Shown piece after piece: positions 45,523-55,162 of a stretch of 64,000 nucleotides of DNA. The translations under genes and the position numbers were made by a program. Every line of letters begins with the position of its first letter. Within the stretch, counting starts at the first letter, position 1. Origin of the DNA: Clostridium tertium (GTDB lineage: Bacteria; Bacillota; Clostridia; Clostridiales; Clostridiaceae); contig NZ_JAGGJY010000008.1 of the NCBI RefSeq assembly GCF_017873245.1, forward strand, positions 116,723-180,722, read 5' to 3'. The notes beneath the pieces are model-generated. The model saw nothing but the letters and a program-made list of their open reading frames with translations. It was not told the DNA's origin and made no database searches.

Positions 45523-45876
45523 TTACTGATAAACTAATTGGGTATTATTATCTATAATCCCTTCATATCTCATTACTTTATGTTTTAACCCGCTAGGGTC
45601 AGCTACATCTTGACATAAGGTTCTTCTTAACCCTAAAGCAGATACTCTTTTGTCTACTTCTAAAGCAGATTCTGAAGTACTCCTATTATGCCAAATATCA
45701 ATTTTATATCTTATATAAGACTTATCTTCCTTGCCATCTGTGAACTCATAAACCCTATTATCTTCTTCTACATACTGTATAGCAGGTAAATTCGCCCATT
45801 CAGAAGGATAACTATCGCTTACATTAGTACAGATATCTTTGATAGCCTTATAAACTTGATCCTTAACATTAATCAC
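45523..45876 (-). CDS. Tail terminator/minor tail protein
   Basis: The 117-residue protein starts at GTG, overlapping the stop of the gp10-like gene by 4 bp. NLPAIQYVEEDNRVYEFTDG and IRYKIDIWHNRS have the pattern of tail-completion/terminator proteins (gpU-like). Its place directly before the tail tube gene supports this. Confidence 0.7.
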   Translation of the reverse strand: MINVKDQVYKAIKDICTNVSDSYPSEWANLPAIQYVEEDNRVYEFTDGKEDKSYIRYKIDIWHNRSTSESALEVDKRVSALGLRRTLCQDVADPSGLKHKVMRYEGIIDNNTQLVYQ

Positions 45877-46346
45877 TTTTTAGCCACCTCTCTTATAGCT
45901 TGTTTAACATCTTCTTTTATATTCTCTATTATTCTTTCTTCGTTATTTTTTAAGGCTGGGTAAAGATAAGGTTGAGCAGGTTGTCCTTCAACCCACCTTA
46001 CCCCTACATCAGGTATATTAACTTTCCATTTATCCTGCTTATAACTAACATTTACATTAGTATTGGTATTAGTTCTTTCTCCAACCTTCCCTGTACCAAA
46101 TTCAACATATGCTGCATGGTCTGAGTTAGTATAAATAGTACTTACTATTCTTCCTTTGGCTCTTTTAGTTTTTTTATAAATGCTTTTCCTTAAATCACCA
46201 GTGTCTACTGGGCATAATTCTTTCGCATCACCCTTAACTAATTCCCCTTGCTGCTGCATACTCTTATAAAGTACTTCTTCAACATTCCCACCTAACTTAT
46301 CTAACTTTTTAAGAAGGCTATCTAAACCAATAATACTATTGCTCAT
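45873..46346 (-). CDS. HK97 gp10-like head-tail connector
   Basis: This is a 157-residue protein of the HK97-gp10 family: AKELCPVDTGDLRKSIYKKT and YAAYVEFGTG-type sequence (here HAAYVEFGTGKVGE) are diagnostic. It joins head and tail. GGAGAAGATATAAAA precedes the ATG. Confidence 0.88.
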   Translation of the reverse strand: MSNSIIGLDSLLKKLDKLGGNVEEVLYKSMQQQGELVKGDAKELCPVDTGDLRKSIYKKTKRAKGRIVSTIYTNSDHAAYVEFGTGKVGERTNTNTNVNVSYKQDKWKVNIPDVGVRWVEGQPAQPYLYPALKNNEERIIENIKEDVKQAIREVAKK

Positions 46347-46348
46347 TT

Positions 46349-46663
46349 TTATATCTTCTCCAATTCAATTGCTAAGTGAGAATATCTTTTTATACTAATA
46401 ACCTTATAATCTGGTTCATTATCTTTAGGAACATATACACACATTCCGTCACCTTCATTTAAGTTTTCTTGCCCATCATAGAGCATATTTAAGATGTAAT
46501 TAAGCTTTTCTCCATATATTTCAGCTTGCAATTTCCCACTAGCAGGATATATATTTGCTTGTATTTCTATAGATTCTGAATATCCTGGATATTTACCACC
46601 TTCATTATCTTCAATTACTGTTTTCCTCTTAAGATAGTAAGTCTTTTTATTCTTTATTCGCAT
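46349..46663 (-). CDS. Head closure/adaptor protein
   Basis: The 104-residue protein (MRIKNKKTYYLKRKTVIEDN) starts best at the ATG at 46663, with AGTAGGTG upstream, and overlaps the preceding connector gene. Beta-rich, with IYGEKLNYILNMLYDG and YKVISIKRYSHL, it fits gp16-like head closure proteins by size and place. Confidence 0.65.
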   Translation of the reverse strand: MRIKNKKTYYLKRKTVIEDNEGGKYPGYSESIEIQANIYPASGKLQAEIYGEKLNYILNMLYDGQENLNEGDGMCVYVPKDNEPDYKVISIKRYSHLAIELEKI

Positions 46664-46970
46664 TAGCAACACCTACTAACTTAAGCCTTCTAAAAGCTAT
46701 TAGCCTATTTTTAATACTTTCTGGTATCTCTGTAGAATAAGAAACAGATACTCCTCCTTCACTTCTAGAAGTTTCTCCCTCACTTCCTAGCCTATTGTAG
46801 TAAATAATGGCTAGTTCTCTTTGTAGAGATTCAGCCTTTATTGGAAGTATATCTCTATTACAGAAATCTAATATTTCACTTTCTGCATCTTCTAAAATCA
46901 TATTTAATAGTTCATCTTGGTTTGTATCTTTTATCTCTAGCCTTATTTTTAATTTTTCTAATTGTGTCAT
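46647..46970 (-). CDS. gp6-like head-tail connector (DNA packaging)
   Basis: The 107-residue helical protein begins MTQLEKLKIRLEIKD and has LNMILEDAESEILDFCNRD, the pattern of Phage_connect_1/gp6-like connectors. It lies just after the coat gene, as expected, and overlaps the head closure gene by 17 bp. Confidence 0.85.
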   Translation of the reverse strand: MTQLEKLKIRLEIKDTNQDELLNMILEDAESEILDFCNRDILPIKAESLQRELAIIYYNRLGSEGETSRSEGGVSVSYSTEIPESIKNRLIAFRRLKLVGVANANKE

Positions 46971-47010
46971 TTAAAACACCCCCAAAAGAAAAGAGGGTTA
47001 ATACCCTCTA

Positions 47011-48123
47011 TTATCCTAATACTCTTGTTGCTAACTCTGGATACATTGTCTTATATCCATAAAGCACATCCATAGAAAGCATTTCTTTCTTATACTTCAT
47101 GTCATACCCTCTTACTACTCTTAAAGTAATTCCATTGTAAGATGTAACATAAGATTCAACTCCTGCTGGTGCAATTAATGGTCTAGTAACAAAAGCAAAT
47201 GCCATTGGATTAAATGCTAAATTAGCAGTGTGTCCAGAAACTAATGTTACTACTGTATCATCTGCGATTTCTGGTAAAGCTGGATATACTTTAACTGAAG
47301 CAATTGCATTTGTTGATGCATCTGCAGTATCCTCTACAACTACATAATTATTCTTTTTAATTGTTAATATATCACCTTTTACAAGCTTACCTGTTAAAGC
47401 AGTTCCATCTATAGCAATGCTTGTTGCTCCTGCAGTGACTTTACCATTTACCTTAACATCAGTAGCTTTAGTGATTCCTGTAGTATGTTGCTTAACACCT
47501 TGTGCCATGTAGTTATCTAATCCAAATACACGACCTATAGAACCTTCTCTTAATGCAGCAGTTGAACCACTCTTTTCAGCATTAACAATTGCATCTATAG
47601 TTGTAAAATTAGCATCTGCTTCTGGATCCCACACAGCAACACGACCTGCAACTGGAACTTTATTTGTATTTAACATCTTTCTAACATTAGCTAAATCAGT
47701 AAGCTTACTTGGAGTTGTTCCTGCAGTTCCTACTGCATAAGGTATATCTTTGTATAAGAATAATCCATCACTATTAATCTTTTCTGCTAAAGCAACTGCT
47801 GCTGGCTCTAAGAATAATCTATTTAAATCATCAACATTAGTTGCTCTTTGAATTGCTCCAAACTCAACATCAACTGTTGCAAGCTTATCTAATGTCACAT
47901 CTACTGATTCTTCTTTAACATCTTGTGTAGAAGTTCCTTCTGATTCATTAAAATCTTTAGCAGTTAAAATAACTGGCTTCTTTACTTGAATAGTAGCACC
48001 TTTACCAGTTACATATTCGTCACTAAAATCCTTATGGATTAAGTTAGGAAAAACTAAGTTTTCAATTAATCTTGGTAGTATTTGTCTTGCTATTTCCTTT
48101 ACTGTAATAAATTCATTTGCCAT
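47011..48123 (-). CDS. Major capsid protein (P22 coat-like)
   Basis: The 370-residue protein resembles P22 coat (gp5)-family capsid proteins: EIARQILPRLIENLVFPNLI at the start, TVDVEFGAIQRATNVDDLNR, then an inserted domain and a C-terminal part ending VRGYDMKYKKEMLSMDVLYG. It forms the head shell with an HK97-like core. The scaffold gene lies 16 bp upstream. AAAGAAGGAATATTAA precedes the ATG. Confidence 0.85.
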   Translation of the reverse strand: MANEFITVKEIARQILPRLIENLVFPNLIHKDFSDEYVTGKGATIQVKKPVILTAKDFNESEGTSTQDVKEESVDVTLDKLATVDVEFGAIQRATNVDDLNRLFLEPAAVALAEKINSDGLFLYKDIPYAVGTAGTTPSKLTDLANVRKMLNTNKVPVAGRVAVWDPEADANFTTIDAIVNAEKSGSTAALREGSIGRVFGLDNYMAQGVKQHTTGITKATDVKVNGKVTAGATSIAIDGTALTGKLVKGDILTIKKNNYVVVEDTADASTNAIASVKVYPALPEIADDTVVTLVSGHTANLAFNPMAFAFVTRPLIAPAGVESYVTSYNGITLRVVRGYDMKYKKEMLSMDVLYGYKTMYPELATRVLG

Positions 48124-48139
48124 TTAATATTCCTTCTTT

Positions 48140-48808
48140 CTATTTTTTATTTTTATAAGTAGCTGCATAATATTCAGCATCACTCATTTTGCTATAATCT
48201 GTTTTACTTCCTTGTCCACTCTTAGGAGGATTTCCACCTCTTAACTTATCATTTACAGCTTTCTCTACTGCAGATTGGAAAGCTTTTTCTACTGCTTCAA
48301 TACTTTTATTGCATTGTTCAGCATCTGAATAGTTAAGAATATCTACTAATTCCTTTGGCAGATTCTTTTCTGCTAGAGTTTCATAAGCTGTTGCTCTTAA
48401 TTCTCTAGTAGTAATATCCTTTTCCCTTTTTGCTAGATCATCTAACTTCTTTTTTGCTTCATACTCTGCCTTTTGGTCAGCGTTCATCTTTGCTAACTTT
48501 TCAGCTTCTGTCTTAGCTTCTTGGATTTTAGCTTGGTAATCTGTCTCCCACTTTGACTTAGCAGTTTCAAGAGCCTTGGCAACTCTTTTATCAAATTCAG
48601 ATTGATACTTTTTATCTTTTAATACATCATCAAAAGATTTTTCTCCACCTTCGTTTCCTTTGGTTCCTTCTCCAGTTCCTTCACCATTGCCACCTTCTGC
48701 CCCAGTTCCAGAACCTCCATTACCTACTCCACTATCTGCTTCTAGTAAAGGCCTAGATATTCCACCTAAACTGAATAATTGCAGATTCATTATTAATTTT
48801 CTTTTCAT
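48140..48808 (-). CDS. Capsid scaffolding protein (DUF4355-like)
   Basis: The 222-residue protein starts at the ATG at 48808 (MKRKLIMNLQLFSLGG) behind GGCAAGGAGGAAGAA. After a glycine/glutamate-rich linker it is a long charged helix (SEFDKRVAKALETAKSKW; AEAEKLAK-like repeats), as in phage scaffolds of the DUF4355 type, and is followed by the coat gene. It shapes the procapsid and is then lost. Confidence 0.85.
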   Translation of the reverse strand: MKRKLIMNLQLFSLGGISRPLLEADSGVGNGGSGTGAEGGNGEGTGEGTKGNEGGEKSFDDVLKDKKYQSEFDKRVAKALETAKSKWETDYQAKIQEAKTEAEKLAKMNADQKAEYEAKKKLDDLAKREKDITTRELRATAYETLAEKNLPKELVDILNYSDAEQCNKSIEAVEKAFQSAVEKAVNDKLRGGNPPKSGQGSKTDYSKMSDAEYYAATYKNKK

Positions 48809-48946
48809 TTCTTCCTCCTTGCCCCTAATGTTCAATGCCCATTAGATTCAAATATTATTTACTAACCTGTTCTTTAACGCCTTACAGTAAGTAATAAAAG
48901 GCATAATAAAAAGCCTTAGTTTCCCAAGACTTAATTTTAGGTATAA

Positions 48947-48978
48947 TAAAAGCACCTACCATTTACTTAGTAAGTGCT
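48947..48978 (-). terminator. Terminator after the immunity gene
   Basis: On the minus strand AGCACTTAC (48978) and GTAGGTGCT (to 48951) form the stem, followed by TTTTATTAT. It lies a few bases after the DUF4926-like stop, in the gap before the scaffold gene. Confidence 0.75.
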
Positions 48979-48980
48979 AA

Positions 48981-49151
48981 TTAAGCTTTATATATTATTT
49001 TTTCTATTTCTTCTTTTTTTATGGTTTCTAACTCTGGAGGATCTAATTCTATTTCATAAGCTTCTCCATCTGCCCATATCCCTAATACTGTTCCTTCTCT
49101 TCCGTCTTTTAACCTTACAATATCACATTCTTCTATTTGAAGCTTACTCAT
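48981..49151 (-). CDS. DUF4926-like small protein, putative immunity to the MuF toxin
   Basis: This 56-residue gene overlaps the end of the MuF gene by 8 bp (ATGAGTAA), a strong sign of translational coupling. The product begins MSKLQIEECDIVRLKDGREG and continues TVLGIWADGEAYEIELDPPE, matching the small SH3-like beta pattern of DUF4926, which is often found beside polymorphic toxins. No structural role is evident. It is followed by its own terminator, so it forms a closed pair with the toxin-tailed capsid gene. Confidence 0.75.
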   Translation of the reverse strand: MSKLQIEECDIVRLKDGREGTVLGIWADGEAYEIELDPPELETIKKEEIEKIIYKA

Positions 49152-50751
49152 GATTTAAATCACTCTCCTTTAATTTATCTATATATAATGTAGTTAACTT
49201 AGGAACTCCATCATCCATAACACCTACCAGTATTTTGGCTTGCTTCCCTTTAAGTCCTTTTACAACCATATTAACTTCATATTTTTCCCCATGTGGTGTA
49301 CTAGCTTTATGTCTTGCTGGATATTTACCTATATTGCTTTTAATTAATTTATCAAATTCTTTGTAATTATCTATATTATATCCTAATCTACTTTCTATTG
49401 CTCTTCCTTTAGCTAATCCATCTTTGTTTTCTCCACCAAAAATATACTTTAAATATTTATTCTCATTAACTTCAAATTTATTAGCATTATTTAAAACAAC
49501 ATTAGGATTATCAATTACTTCTTTTTTTAATTTATAATTATATTTTGTTAGCTTCCATTCTTCAATATCATTATACTTCAACTCTTGAAAGTCTTTCAAT
49601 GTCTTTGGTGATTCTTTTCCTAAAACTTCCTTAAATTCATTAAGTTGCTTTCTATCAGAAGATTTATTCTTAATCATCTTCTCAAATACTTCTGTTTTAT
49701 CTTTGCCATACTTATTAACTACAAACTTATCATACCATTGTTTGTAACTCATATCTCCTGGTACTAAGTAAGACTTTCCTGTCTCTGGATCTCTTGCCCT
49801 TCTTTTAATATCCTTTAAAGTACTTTCTCCTAAATAAGCCCTTGTTGTACTTCTGCAATGTGGATGTAACGGAGGAAGGTTTACTCCAGCTTCTGCATCT
49901 TTTACATTGAATATCTTCTTGTCATGTTCTCTGCACTGGCTACTTGTCCTTAAATCTAATGTAGCAATAAAAACATATTTATCTATTCCACATTCCTTAT
50001 AAGATTCTATTCCTGCTGCATTAGATATATAAGTTGTTTCAGTTCTTACAATTCTTTCTGCTGCAAACTTACCATAGTTAGTTAATTCCTCTAACTCTAT
50101 GGCCATCTTTTTAGAACTCTTACCAGTCATTAATCCATTTGTTATTACTTCTTCTAATTTCTCTGCTAACACATCTGTATTATGCCATATACGCTTACTG
50201 TAGTGTTTACCGCTCCAGTTATTCTTAAGTATCTCTTGTACAGTTTCTAGTGGCATTTCTGCAACATTAAAGCCTATCCCTAATCCTTTTTGAATATCAA
50301 ATAGGTTAGTATAATAGGCTTTCTTTATATTATCTGTATATAGTCTTGTACTTTGCTTTATTTCAACATCTGCTGCTAACTTGGTATTAATATATATGCT
50401 CTCTTTTAAAGCTTCTAATCTAGTTATTCTAGTCTTATAAGCTTCTGCATTTAATTGAGCCATCATATATCTTTTTAATTCTTCATCTTGTATTCCATGT
50501 ATCTTAGCTCTTATATCGTCTAATTCTTCCTTAGGTATTTTAGAGTTTAATAATTGCCTAACTTCACTAACACTAATATTACTATCTTTCATGTATTTAA
50601 AGAATATATTATTTATATCCCCATTAATATCCTTAATAGCTTTATCATAAGCACTAGTAATTTTCCTTATAGTTTCATCACTATCTTTATGATAAGTAGC
50701 CATTCTTTCATTGACTCTATTCTTCCAATAACCATTACTTCTATTCTTCAT
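49144..50751 (-). CDS. MuF/SPP1 gp7-like minor capsid protein with C-terminal toxin-like domain
   Basis: The 535-residue protein has two parts. Residues about 1-320 are a SPP1 gp7/MuF head morphogenesis protein, with DLRTSSQCREHDKKIF and the metal-like motif LPPLHPHCRSTTRAY. After a linker, residues about 422-535 (bases 49144-49488) resemble DUF6883: YLKYIFGGENKDGLAKGRAI, SRLGYNIDNYKEF, HGEKYEVNMVVKGLKGKQAK and DDGVPKLTTLYI. Standard gp7 proteins end after the MuF domain, so this is a C-terminal addition. MuF proteins with variable toxin tails are known in temperate phages of Firmicutes. The immunity-like gene follows at once. Confidence 0.85.
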   Translation of the reverse strand: MKNRSNGYWKNRVNERMATYHKDSDETIRKITSAYDKAIKDINGDINNIFFKYMKDSNISVSEVRQLLNSKIPKEELDDIRAKIHGIQDEELKRYMMAQLNAEAYKTRITRLEALKESIYINTKLAADVEIKQSTRLYTDNIKKAYYTNLFDIQKGLGIGFNVAEMPLETVQEILKNNWSGKHYSKRIWHNTDVLAEKLEEVITNGLMTGKSSKKMAIELEELTNYGKFAAERIVRTETTYISNAAGIESYKECGIDKYVFIATLDLRTSSQCREHDKKIFNVKDAEAGVNLPPLHPHCRSTTRAYLGESTLKDIKRRARDPETGKSYLVPGDMSYKQWYDKFVVNKYGKDKTEVFEKMIKNKSSDRKQLNEFKEVLGKESPKTLKDFQELKYNDIEEWKLTKYNYKLKKEVIDNPNVVLNNANKFEVNENKYLKYIFGGENKDGLAKGRAIESRLGYNIDNYKEFDKLIKSNIGKYPARHKASTPHGEKYEVNMVVKGLKGKQAKILVGVMDDGVPKLTTLYIDKLKESDLNHE

Positions 50752-52132
50752 CTACCTCACCATCTTCTTTGGTGATATTTTTAAAATCATATGATCCAAA
50801 GGCTTTTTGTTGGTCCTCTATATTCTTTTTCTTTTCTTCATCTAGCCTTTTTCTTTCTTCATCAATGTCTATTTCTTCATCAAATCTCTTAACTCTAGTT
50901 TCCCAACTAATAAACCCATCTGTTTCTTGTGCTATTCTTGCAGCAAGTTCATCATCTACTGGAAGTGATCTCTTCATAGTAATATCTATGTCACTAGGAT
51001 TTATATTCTTAGCTCGTATATTTTCTATGTTAGCCATTAACTTCAACCTTTGTCTTAAGCCCTGTTTAAAGTATCTCTCTTTAGTTTTTCCTAATTGCTC
51101 AAAGCCTAATAGCTTGTACTTCATAGCTACTCCAGAAGCATTACCTACAAAGTTTTCATCTGTTAAACATGGAACTTTACTAAATTCATGTATATCATCT
51201 TTAAGGGATTTCTTTAGAACTTCTATTTCTGTTTCATTAAGACTTTTAACTAACCATTTAGCATCTCCACCTTGGTCTAGTTCAATAATCTTTAATTCCT
51301 TCAATAGTTTAGCTGTTTCTATCTTCTCTTCTCCATCATCACCTAATGAAGCACCTATAACAGCAAGTAAAGCATCTACCATTTGTTCTTTATCATTTAT
51401 TCTATCTGATTGAAGTAAGTTATAAGCATCTATTAAAGTTATTACTCCTTCAAAATCACCTTTGAACTTCTTATTGTTTTTATATTCAATTAATGGAACA
51501 CCTTTAAAATAATGTTCTTCTGGTTCATCAACACTTGGGGATATACTAGTTAAGTCTGTAAAGAAATAATGTGTTATATCCTTATCTGTATAGACATTAA
51601 CATCATATCCTTTTAATGAATTATCAATATCATACTTAGGATAATGAGTCACTCCAAACATAGGCTTATGTTTAACTGTGCTATCAACCACAATAAAGCT
51701 ATTTAAAGGACTTACTACTGCCAGTTCTGGGTAAGGAACTTCTTCGTTATTCATATAGATTAATTCATACCCTACGCCAAATATGGATAAATCCAAAGCT
51801 AACTCATTGTTATGACTATCTTCATCTATTTCTATAAATATCTTATTTAATTCTTCTGCTCCCTTACCTCCATAGCTTACTGGAGTTCCAAATACGTATC
51901 CTGTTGCCATATCTGTTATATACTCTGCATGATTAGCAACCACCTTATTATTAGGTAAAGATGTACTTGATAATGTTCTATTTAATATCTTATGTTCTCC
52001 ATCATAATATTTATTTAACTTCTCGTACTTATTCCTTACTATAGCTTTATGTTCATCAATACATTTAACTAATAGTTTTATAGGAATACTTCCATCTTCA
52101 TTTAGTAAATCTCTATCCTTAATTATTGGCAT
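50741..52132 (-). CDS. Portal protein (SPP1 gp6-like)
   Basis: The 463-residue protein has the portal pattern YEKLNKYYDGEHKIL near the start, then VANHAEYITDMATGYVFGTP and the later SKVPCLTDENFVGNASGVAM. It forms the ring through which DNA enters the head. Its C-terminal tail is acidic (DGEVDEE). It overlaps the MuF gene by 11 bp and follows TerL, as usual. AAAGAGGTGATAAA precedes the ATG. Confidence 0.92.
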   Translation of the reverse strand: MPIIKDRDLLNEDGSIPIKLLVKCIDEHKAIVRNKYEKLNKYYDGEHKILNRTLSSTSLPNNKVVANHAEYITDMATGYVFGTPVSYGGKGAEELNKIFIEIDEDSHNNELALDLSIFGVGYELIYMNNEEVPYPELAVVSPLNSFIVVDSTVKHKPMFGVTHYPKYDIDNSLKGYDVNVYTDKDITHYFFTDLTSISPSVDEPEEHYFKGVPLIEYKNNKKFKGDFEGVITLIDAYNLLQSDRINDKEQMVDALLAVIGASLGDDGEEKIETAKLLKELKIIELDQGGDAKWLVKSLNETEIEVLKKSLKDDIHEFSKVPCLTDENFVGNASGVAMKYKLLGFEQLGKTKERYFKQGLRQRLKLMANIENIRAKNINPSDIDITMKRSLPVDDELAARIAQETDGFISWETRVKRFDEEIDIDEERKRLDEEKKKNIEDQQKAFGSYDFKNITKEDGEVDEE

Positions 52133-52254
52133 TTTATCACCTCTTTTTATATTAAATGTTTAGTTTTATTAAACATATTTTCTTATTTTTATATCTCACA
52201 AATGGCTTAAATAGGTAATTTAACTAATATTTATTAAACCAAAATTTAGCGAAA

Positions 52255-53691
52255 TTATCTTAATCCTAATTTAGATTTACTTCCTACCCTAACCTTTTTC
52301 TTATTATTAAATTGTTCTGCTATACCTGTAGTTGCATCTGGAGCATCATCATGCTTATTCTTACCTTCTCTTTGATACTTAACCATAGCCTTGTAATATT
52401 CTGGCCACTTATCTCTCCAATTAGCAGGATAATATATATGATCCATTACCCATGTACTATTGGATAATATTCTAGCTATCTTATTTTCTCCTTGATGAAA
52501 CCACTCTATCTTAGTTTTATTACTATTAAATACTTCCTTAAGTATTCTTTCTACACTTCTTGCAAATCCTCTACCACCATTATTGCTTTCTATTAATGCT
52601 CTATTTACCTGATGTTCTAAGTATCTTTTAGCCGTTTCCTTTTCAGTTACTTCCATAGATTCTTTAGTATAGTAAATATCTAATACATAAGCTTCTTTAT
52701 TATATTCACCATAAATTATGTTACATAAGTAATCTTCTCCAGTATCTGCTGTATCGCAATAAGCCTTAATAGATGTGAATAAACAATTACCCTTTTCATC
52801 TTTTGGTACCTCTGTGTATGTCTTAAGAGTTTTATATAAACATCCTTTTAAGTCTATAGGTTCTTGTTGATAGTTAGCTGATGCTATATCTTCCCCCATG
52901 GCTTTTCTTTTAGCTTCATAAGACTTTCTACTTAACACTTCTTCACAAAGCATTGTTCCATTATCTTGTAATGCCTTCATGCTTATATGTCTTACCTTTG
53001 CTCCTTGTTCTTTATAATGCTCTAATGCCTTTCCAGCTAAATCATCACTGGCCCATCTAGTCATTATAATTATTATCTTTCCACCTTCTTCAAGTCTTGA
53101 AAGCATTGTATTAGTAAACCAATCCCAATGTTTTTCTTTAACACTTTCATTATAGGCTTCTTCTGCATTTTTAATTAAGTCATCTATAATTAATAGTGAT
53201 GCTCCAAACCCTGTAGCTGTTCCAGTAGGAGAAGTAGCAAGATAGTTATTATATCCACCTTCTAAACTCCATAGATTCATAGCTCCATCACCTTGTTTTA
53301 TTCTCACATTAGGAAATACATCACTAAATACAGGCTTATATTTATCTGCTTTTTCTTCTTGTATTGCATTTCTAACATTCTTAGAAAACATAGTAGATAA
53401 TGTTTCGTTATATGATCCTGTCATTATCTTTTCATTTTTATTTTTACCTAGTACCCATTCAACAAATAATGATGCTGTTCTTGATTTACCATGTCTAGGA
53501 GGTTCATTTATAATTAATACTTCATCATCACTCTCATAGAACTCTTGGAATTCATTACACAACTCAATTAGATATTTTCTATTCTTCTTATAAAAATCTG
53601 GTGCCATTAAATTACAATAAAAAAAGAACTCACGTCTTGCAAGTTCACATTTAGCACCTAATTTTATTAACTTTCTATCCATCATCTTCAC
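52255..53691 (-). CDS. Terminase large subunit
   Basis: The 478-residue packaging ATPase-nuclease has Walker A PPRHGKSRT, Walker B LLIIDDLIK and the coupling motif GSYNE..; the nuclease part contains YCDTADTGEDYLC, ALIESNNGGRGFARS and the C-terminal DDAPDATTG Asp residues. It cuts and pumps phage DNA into the prohead. The GTG start overlaps TerS by 17 bp. Confidence 0.94.
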   Translation of the reverse strand: MKMMDRKLIKLGAKCELARREFFFYCNLMAPDFYKKNRKYLIELCNEFQEFYESDDEVLIINEPPRHGKSRTASLFVEWVLGKNKNEKIMTGSYNETLSTMFSKNVRNAIQEEKADKYKPVFSDVFPNVRIKQGDGAMNLWSLEGGYNNYLATSPTGTATGFGASLLIIDDLIKNAEEAYNESVKEKHWDWFTNTMLSRLEEGGKIIIIMTRWASDDLAGKALEHYKEQGAKVRHISMKALQDNGTMLCEEVLSRKSYEAKRKAMGEDIASANYQQEPIDLKGCLYKTLKTYTEVPKDEKGNCLFTSIKAYCDTADTGEDYLCNIIYGEYNKEAYVLDIYYTKESMEVTEKETAKRYLEHQVNRALIESNNGGRGFARSVERILKEVFNSNKTKIEWFHQGENKIARILSNSTWVMDHIYYPANWRDKWPEYYKAMVKYQREGKNKHDDAPDATTGIAEQFNNKKKVRVGSKSKLGLR

Positions 53692-54136
53692 TAGCTATTT
53701 TTAATAACTCTTCCTTTGTTAATCCTTCATATGGGTTATTTACATTCCCACTATGCTCTATATCCTTTTTATCTCTCCAATCTTCTGGCTTTCTATTCTT
53801 TAACCAGAAGATTTGAGCTGTTGTATCTGGTTGTACTTCTTTGGTTACTATCTTAGTGACTTGTAACCCCTCATCTGTTAACTCTTTAGTTACCTCATTA
53901 TATTTATATCCTAATGCTCTTTTTAATAAAGCATTTTCTACTTCTATATCAATAACTTCCTTCCCCTTTTTAAGGCGTTCAGAAAGTTCATTATGCTCAT
54001 TCATATATTTATAGAAAGTAACTTTACTAATACCTAAATTCTTAGATATCTGTTCTATTGTGAGCCCATTTCTTGCCCAACCTTCAATAACTATCAATTT
54101 AGGTTTTACTATTAATTCATATTTTGATTTAGCCAT
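53675..54136 (-). CDS. Terminase small subunit
   Basis: The 153-residue protein has an N-terminal helix-turn-helix (NGLTIEQISKNLGISKVTFYK), a central helical oligomerisation part and a C-terminal tail (NPYEGLTKEELLKIA). It recognises the packaging site and recruits TerL. AAGGATGTGAGCTT precedes the ATG. Confidence 0.9.
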   Translation of the reverse strand: MAKSKYELIVKPKLIVIEGWARNGLTIEQISKNLGISKVTFYKYMNEHNELSERLKKGKEVIDIEVENALLKRALGYKYNEVTKELTDEGLQVTKIVTKEVQPDTTAQIFWLKNRKPEDWRDKKDIEHSGNVNNPYEGLTKEELLKIASEDDG

Positions 54137-54308
54137 AAGCTCACATCCTTTCCTTATATATTAAAAGCTAGTAAGAAACAATTGATAGATAACTAAGGGA
54201 GTGTTACCTCCTTTTATTTTTTTATTTTTAAAGTTCCTTACTAGCTCCTGCAGGCATAATAAAAGGACTAGTAATCTTTTAACTACTACCCCTTAGCAAT
54301 ATCTTAAT
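54137..54308. other. Intergenic hairpin cluster upstream of TerS
   Basis: GCTAGTAAG (54167) and CTTACTAGC (ending 54245) are perfect inverted repeats with a 61-nt loop that itself holds an AAGGGAG/CTCCTT hairpin and a T-rich run on the plus strand. A further hairpin with AGTAGTTAAAAGATTACT-like arms lies at about 54257-54295. The cluster may include terminators and the packaging start site near terS; none of this is proven. Confidence 0.35.
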
Positions 54309-55118
54309 TTAATTATCCTTATTATCTAATGATTCATATTTGCATCTATATAAATATTTTTTATATTCACCTATCTCATAAATAACTCCACCAGTTAATG
54401 GTACAATATTATATATATCATTTTTATATTTTATTGTTGTATTACTTATATCAAGTATATTATCCGTCATTTTTTTATAATCTTTATCTTCACTGTACTG
54501 AAAAAAATTTGAGTATTTAACAAAGTTCTTAACTATTTTCTCATAATATTGATCACATTTACTAAATGCTTTTTCTATTTCATTTATTCCATCTATTACT
54601 TTCTGTTCGTTTAAGCCAATTGCTATTATTTCAGTATTTCCTATTAATAATTTCAAATCTAAATATACATCCCCTATTTCAGCTATATTTATATTCCCAT
54701 TATAGCATCTACCTATCAAATCATTGACTTCAGTAATTCTGTATTTTCTTATATCCTCTCTAAAATAGTCAACATTATCTCTAAAATCATACAAGCTTTC
54801 TTCATATATCTCTAACGAATTGTATAATTTATTTACTAAATCTTTTATGTTTATAATATTTTTATACATAATATTTAAATCATTAATTTTCTCATTAGAA
54901 ATTTGGATTTTAACTTGTTTATCTAAATCTTTTCTTTGCTCTGAAATTGTAATATTTAAAATCTCAAAAGATACCATTGCTCCAATAATCGTTCCTATTA
55001 TTGAACTAATAAGTTGAAAGTAATCACTACCTTCAATATTATAGCAGTTACTTATTATAGCTAGAGAAATTACTAATACAACAAAAATAATAACCCATAG
55101 TAACTTTTTATTTTTCAT
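54309..55118 (-). CDS. Membrane protein with coiled coil, phage moron
   Basis: The 269-residue protein has two N-terminal helices (LLWVIIFVVLVISLAIISN and YFQLISSIIGTIIGAMVSFE) and a long cytoplasmic helical part with coiled-coil stretches (IKDLVNKLYNSLEIYEESLY). I do not recognise a family. The gene sits between the late regulator and terminase and is flanked on both sides by hairpin terminators, so it is probably a self-contained moron; superinfection exclusion is one possibility. GTGGGGTGATATAAG precedes the ATG. Confidence 0.6.
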   Translation of the reverse strand: MKNKKLLWVIIFVVLVISLAIISNCYNIEGSDYFQLISSIIGTIIGAMVSFEILNITISEQRKDLDKQVKIQISNEKINDLNIMYKNIINIKDLVNKLYNSLEIYEESLYDFRDNVDYFREDIRKYRITEVNDLIGRCYNGNINIAEIGDVYLDLKLLIGNTEIIAIGLNEQKVIDGINEIEKAFSKCDQYYEKIVKNFVKYSNFFQYSEDKDYKKMTDNILDISNTTIKYKNDIYNIVPLTGGVIYEIGEYKKYLYRCKYESLDNKDN

Positions 55119-55162
55119 CTTATATCACCCCACTTACAATTTTATACTCTTCTGTAAATTAA

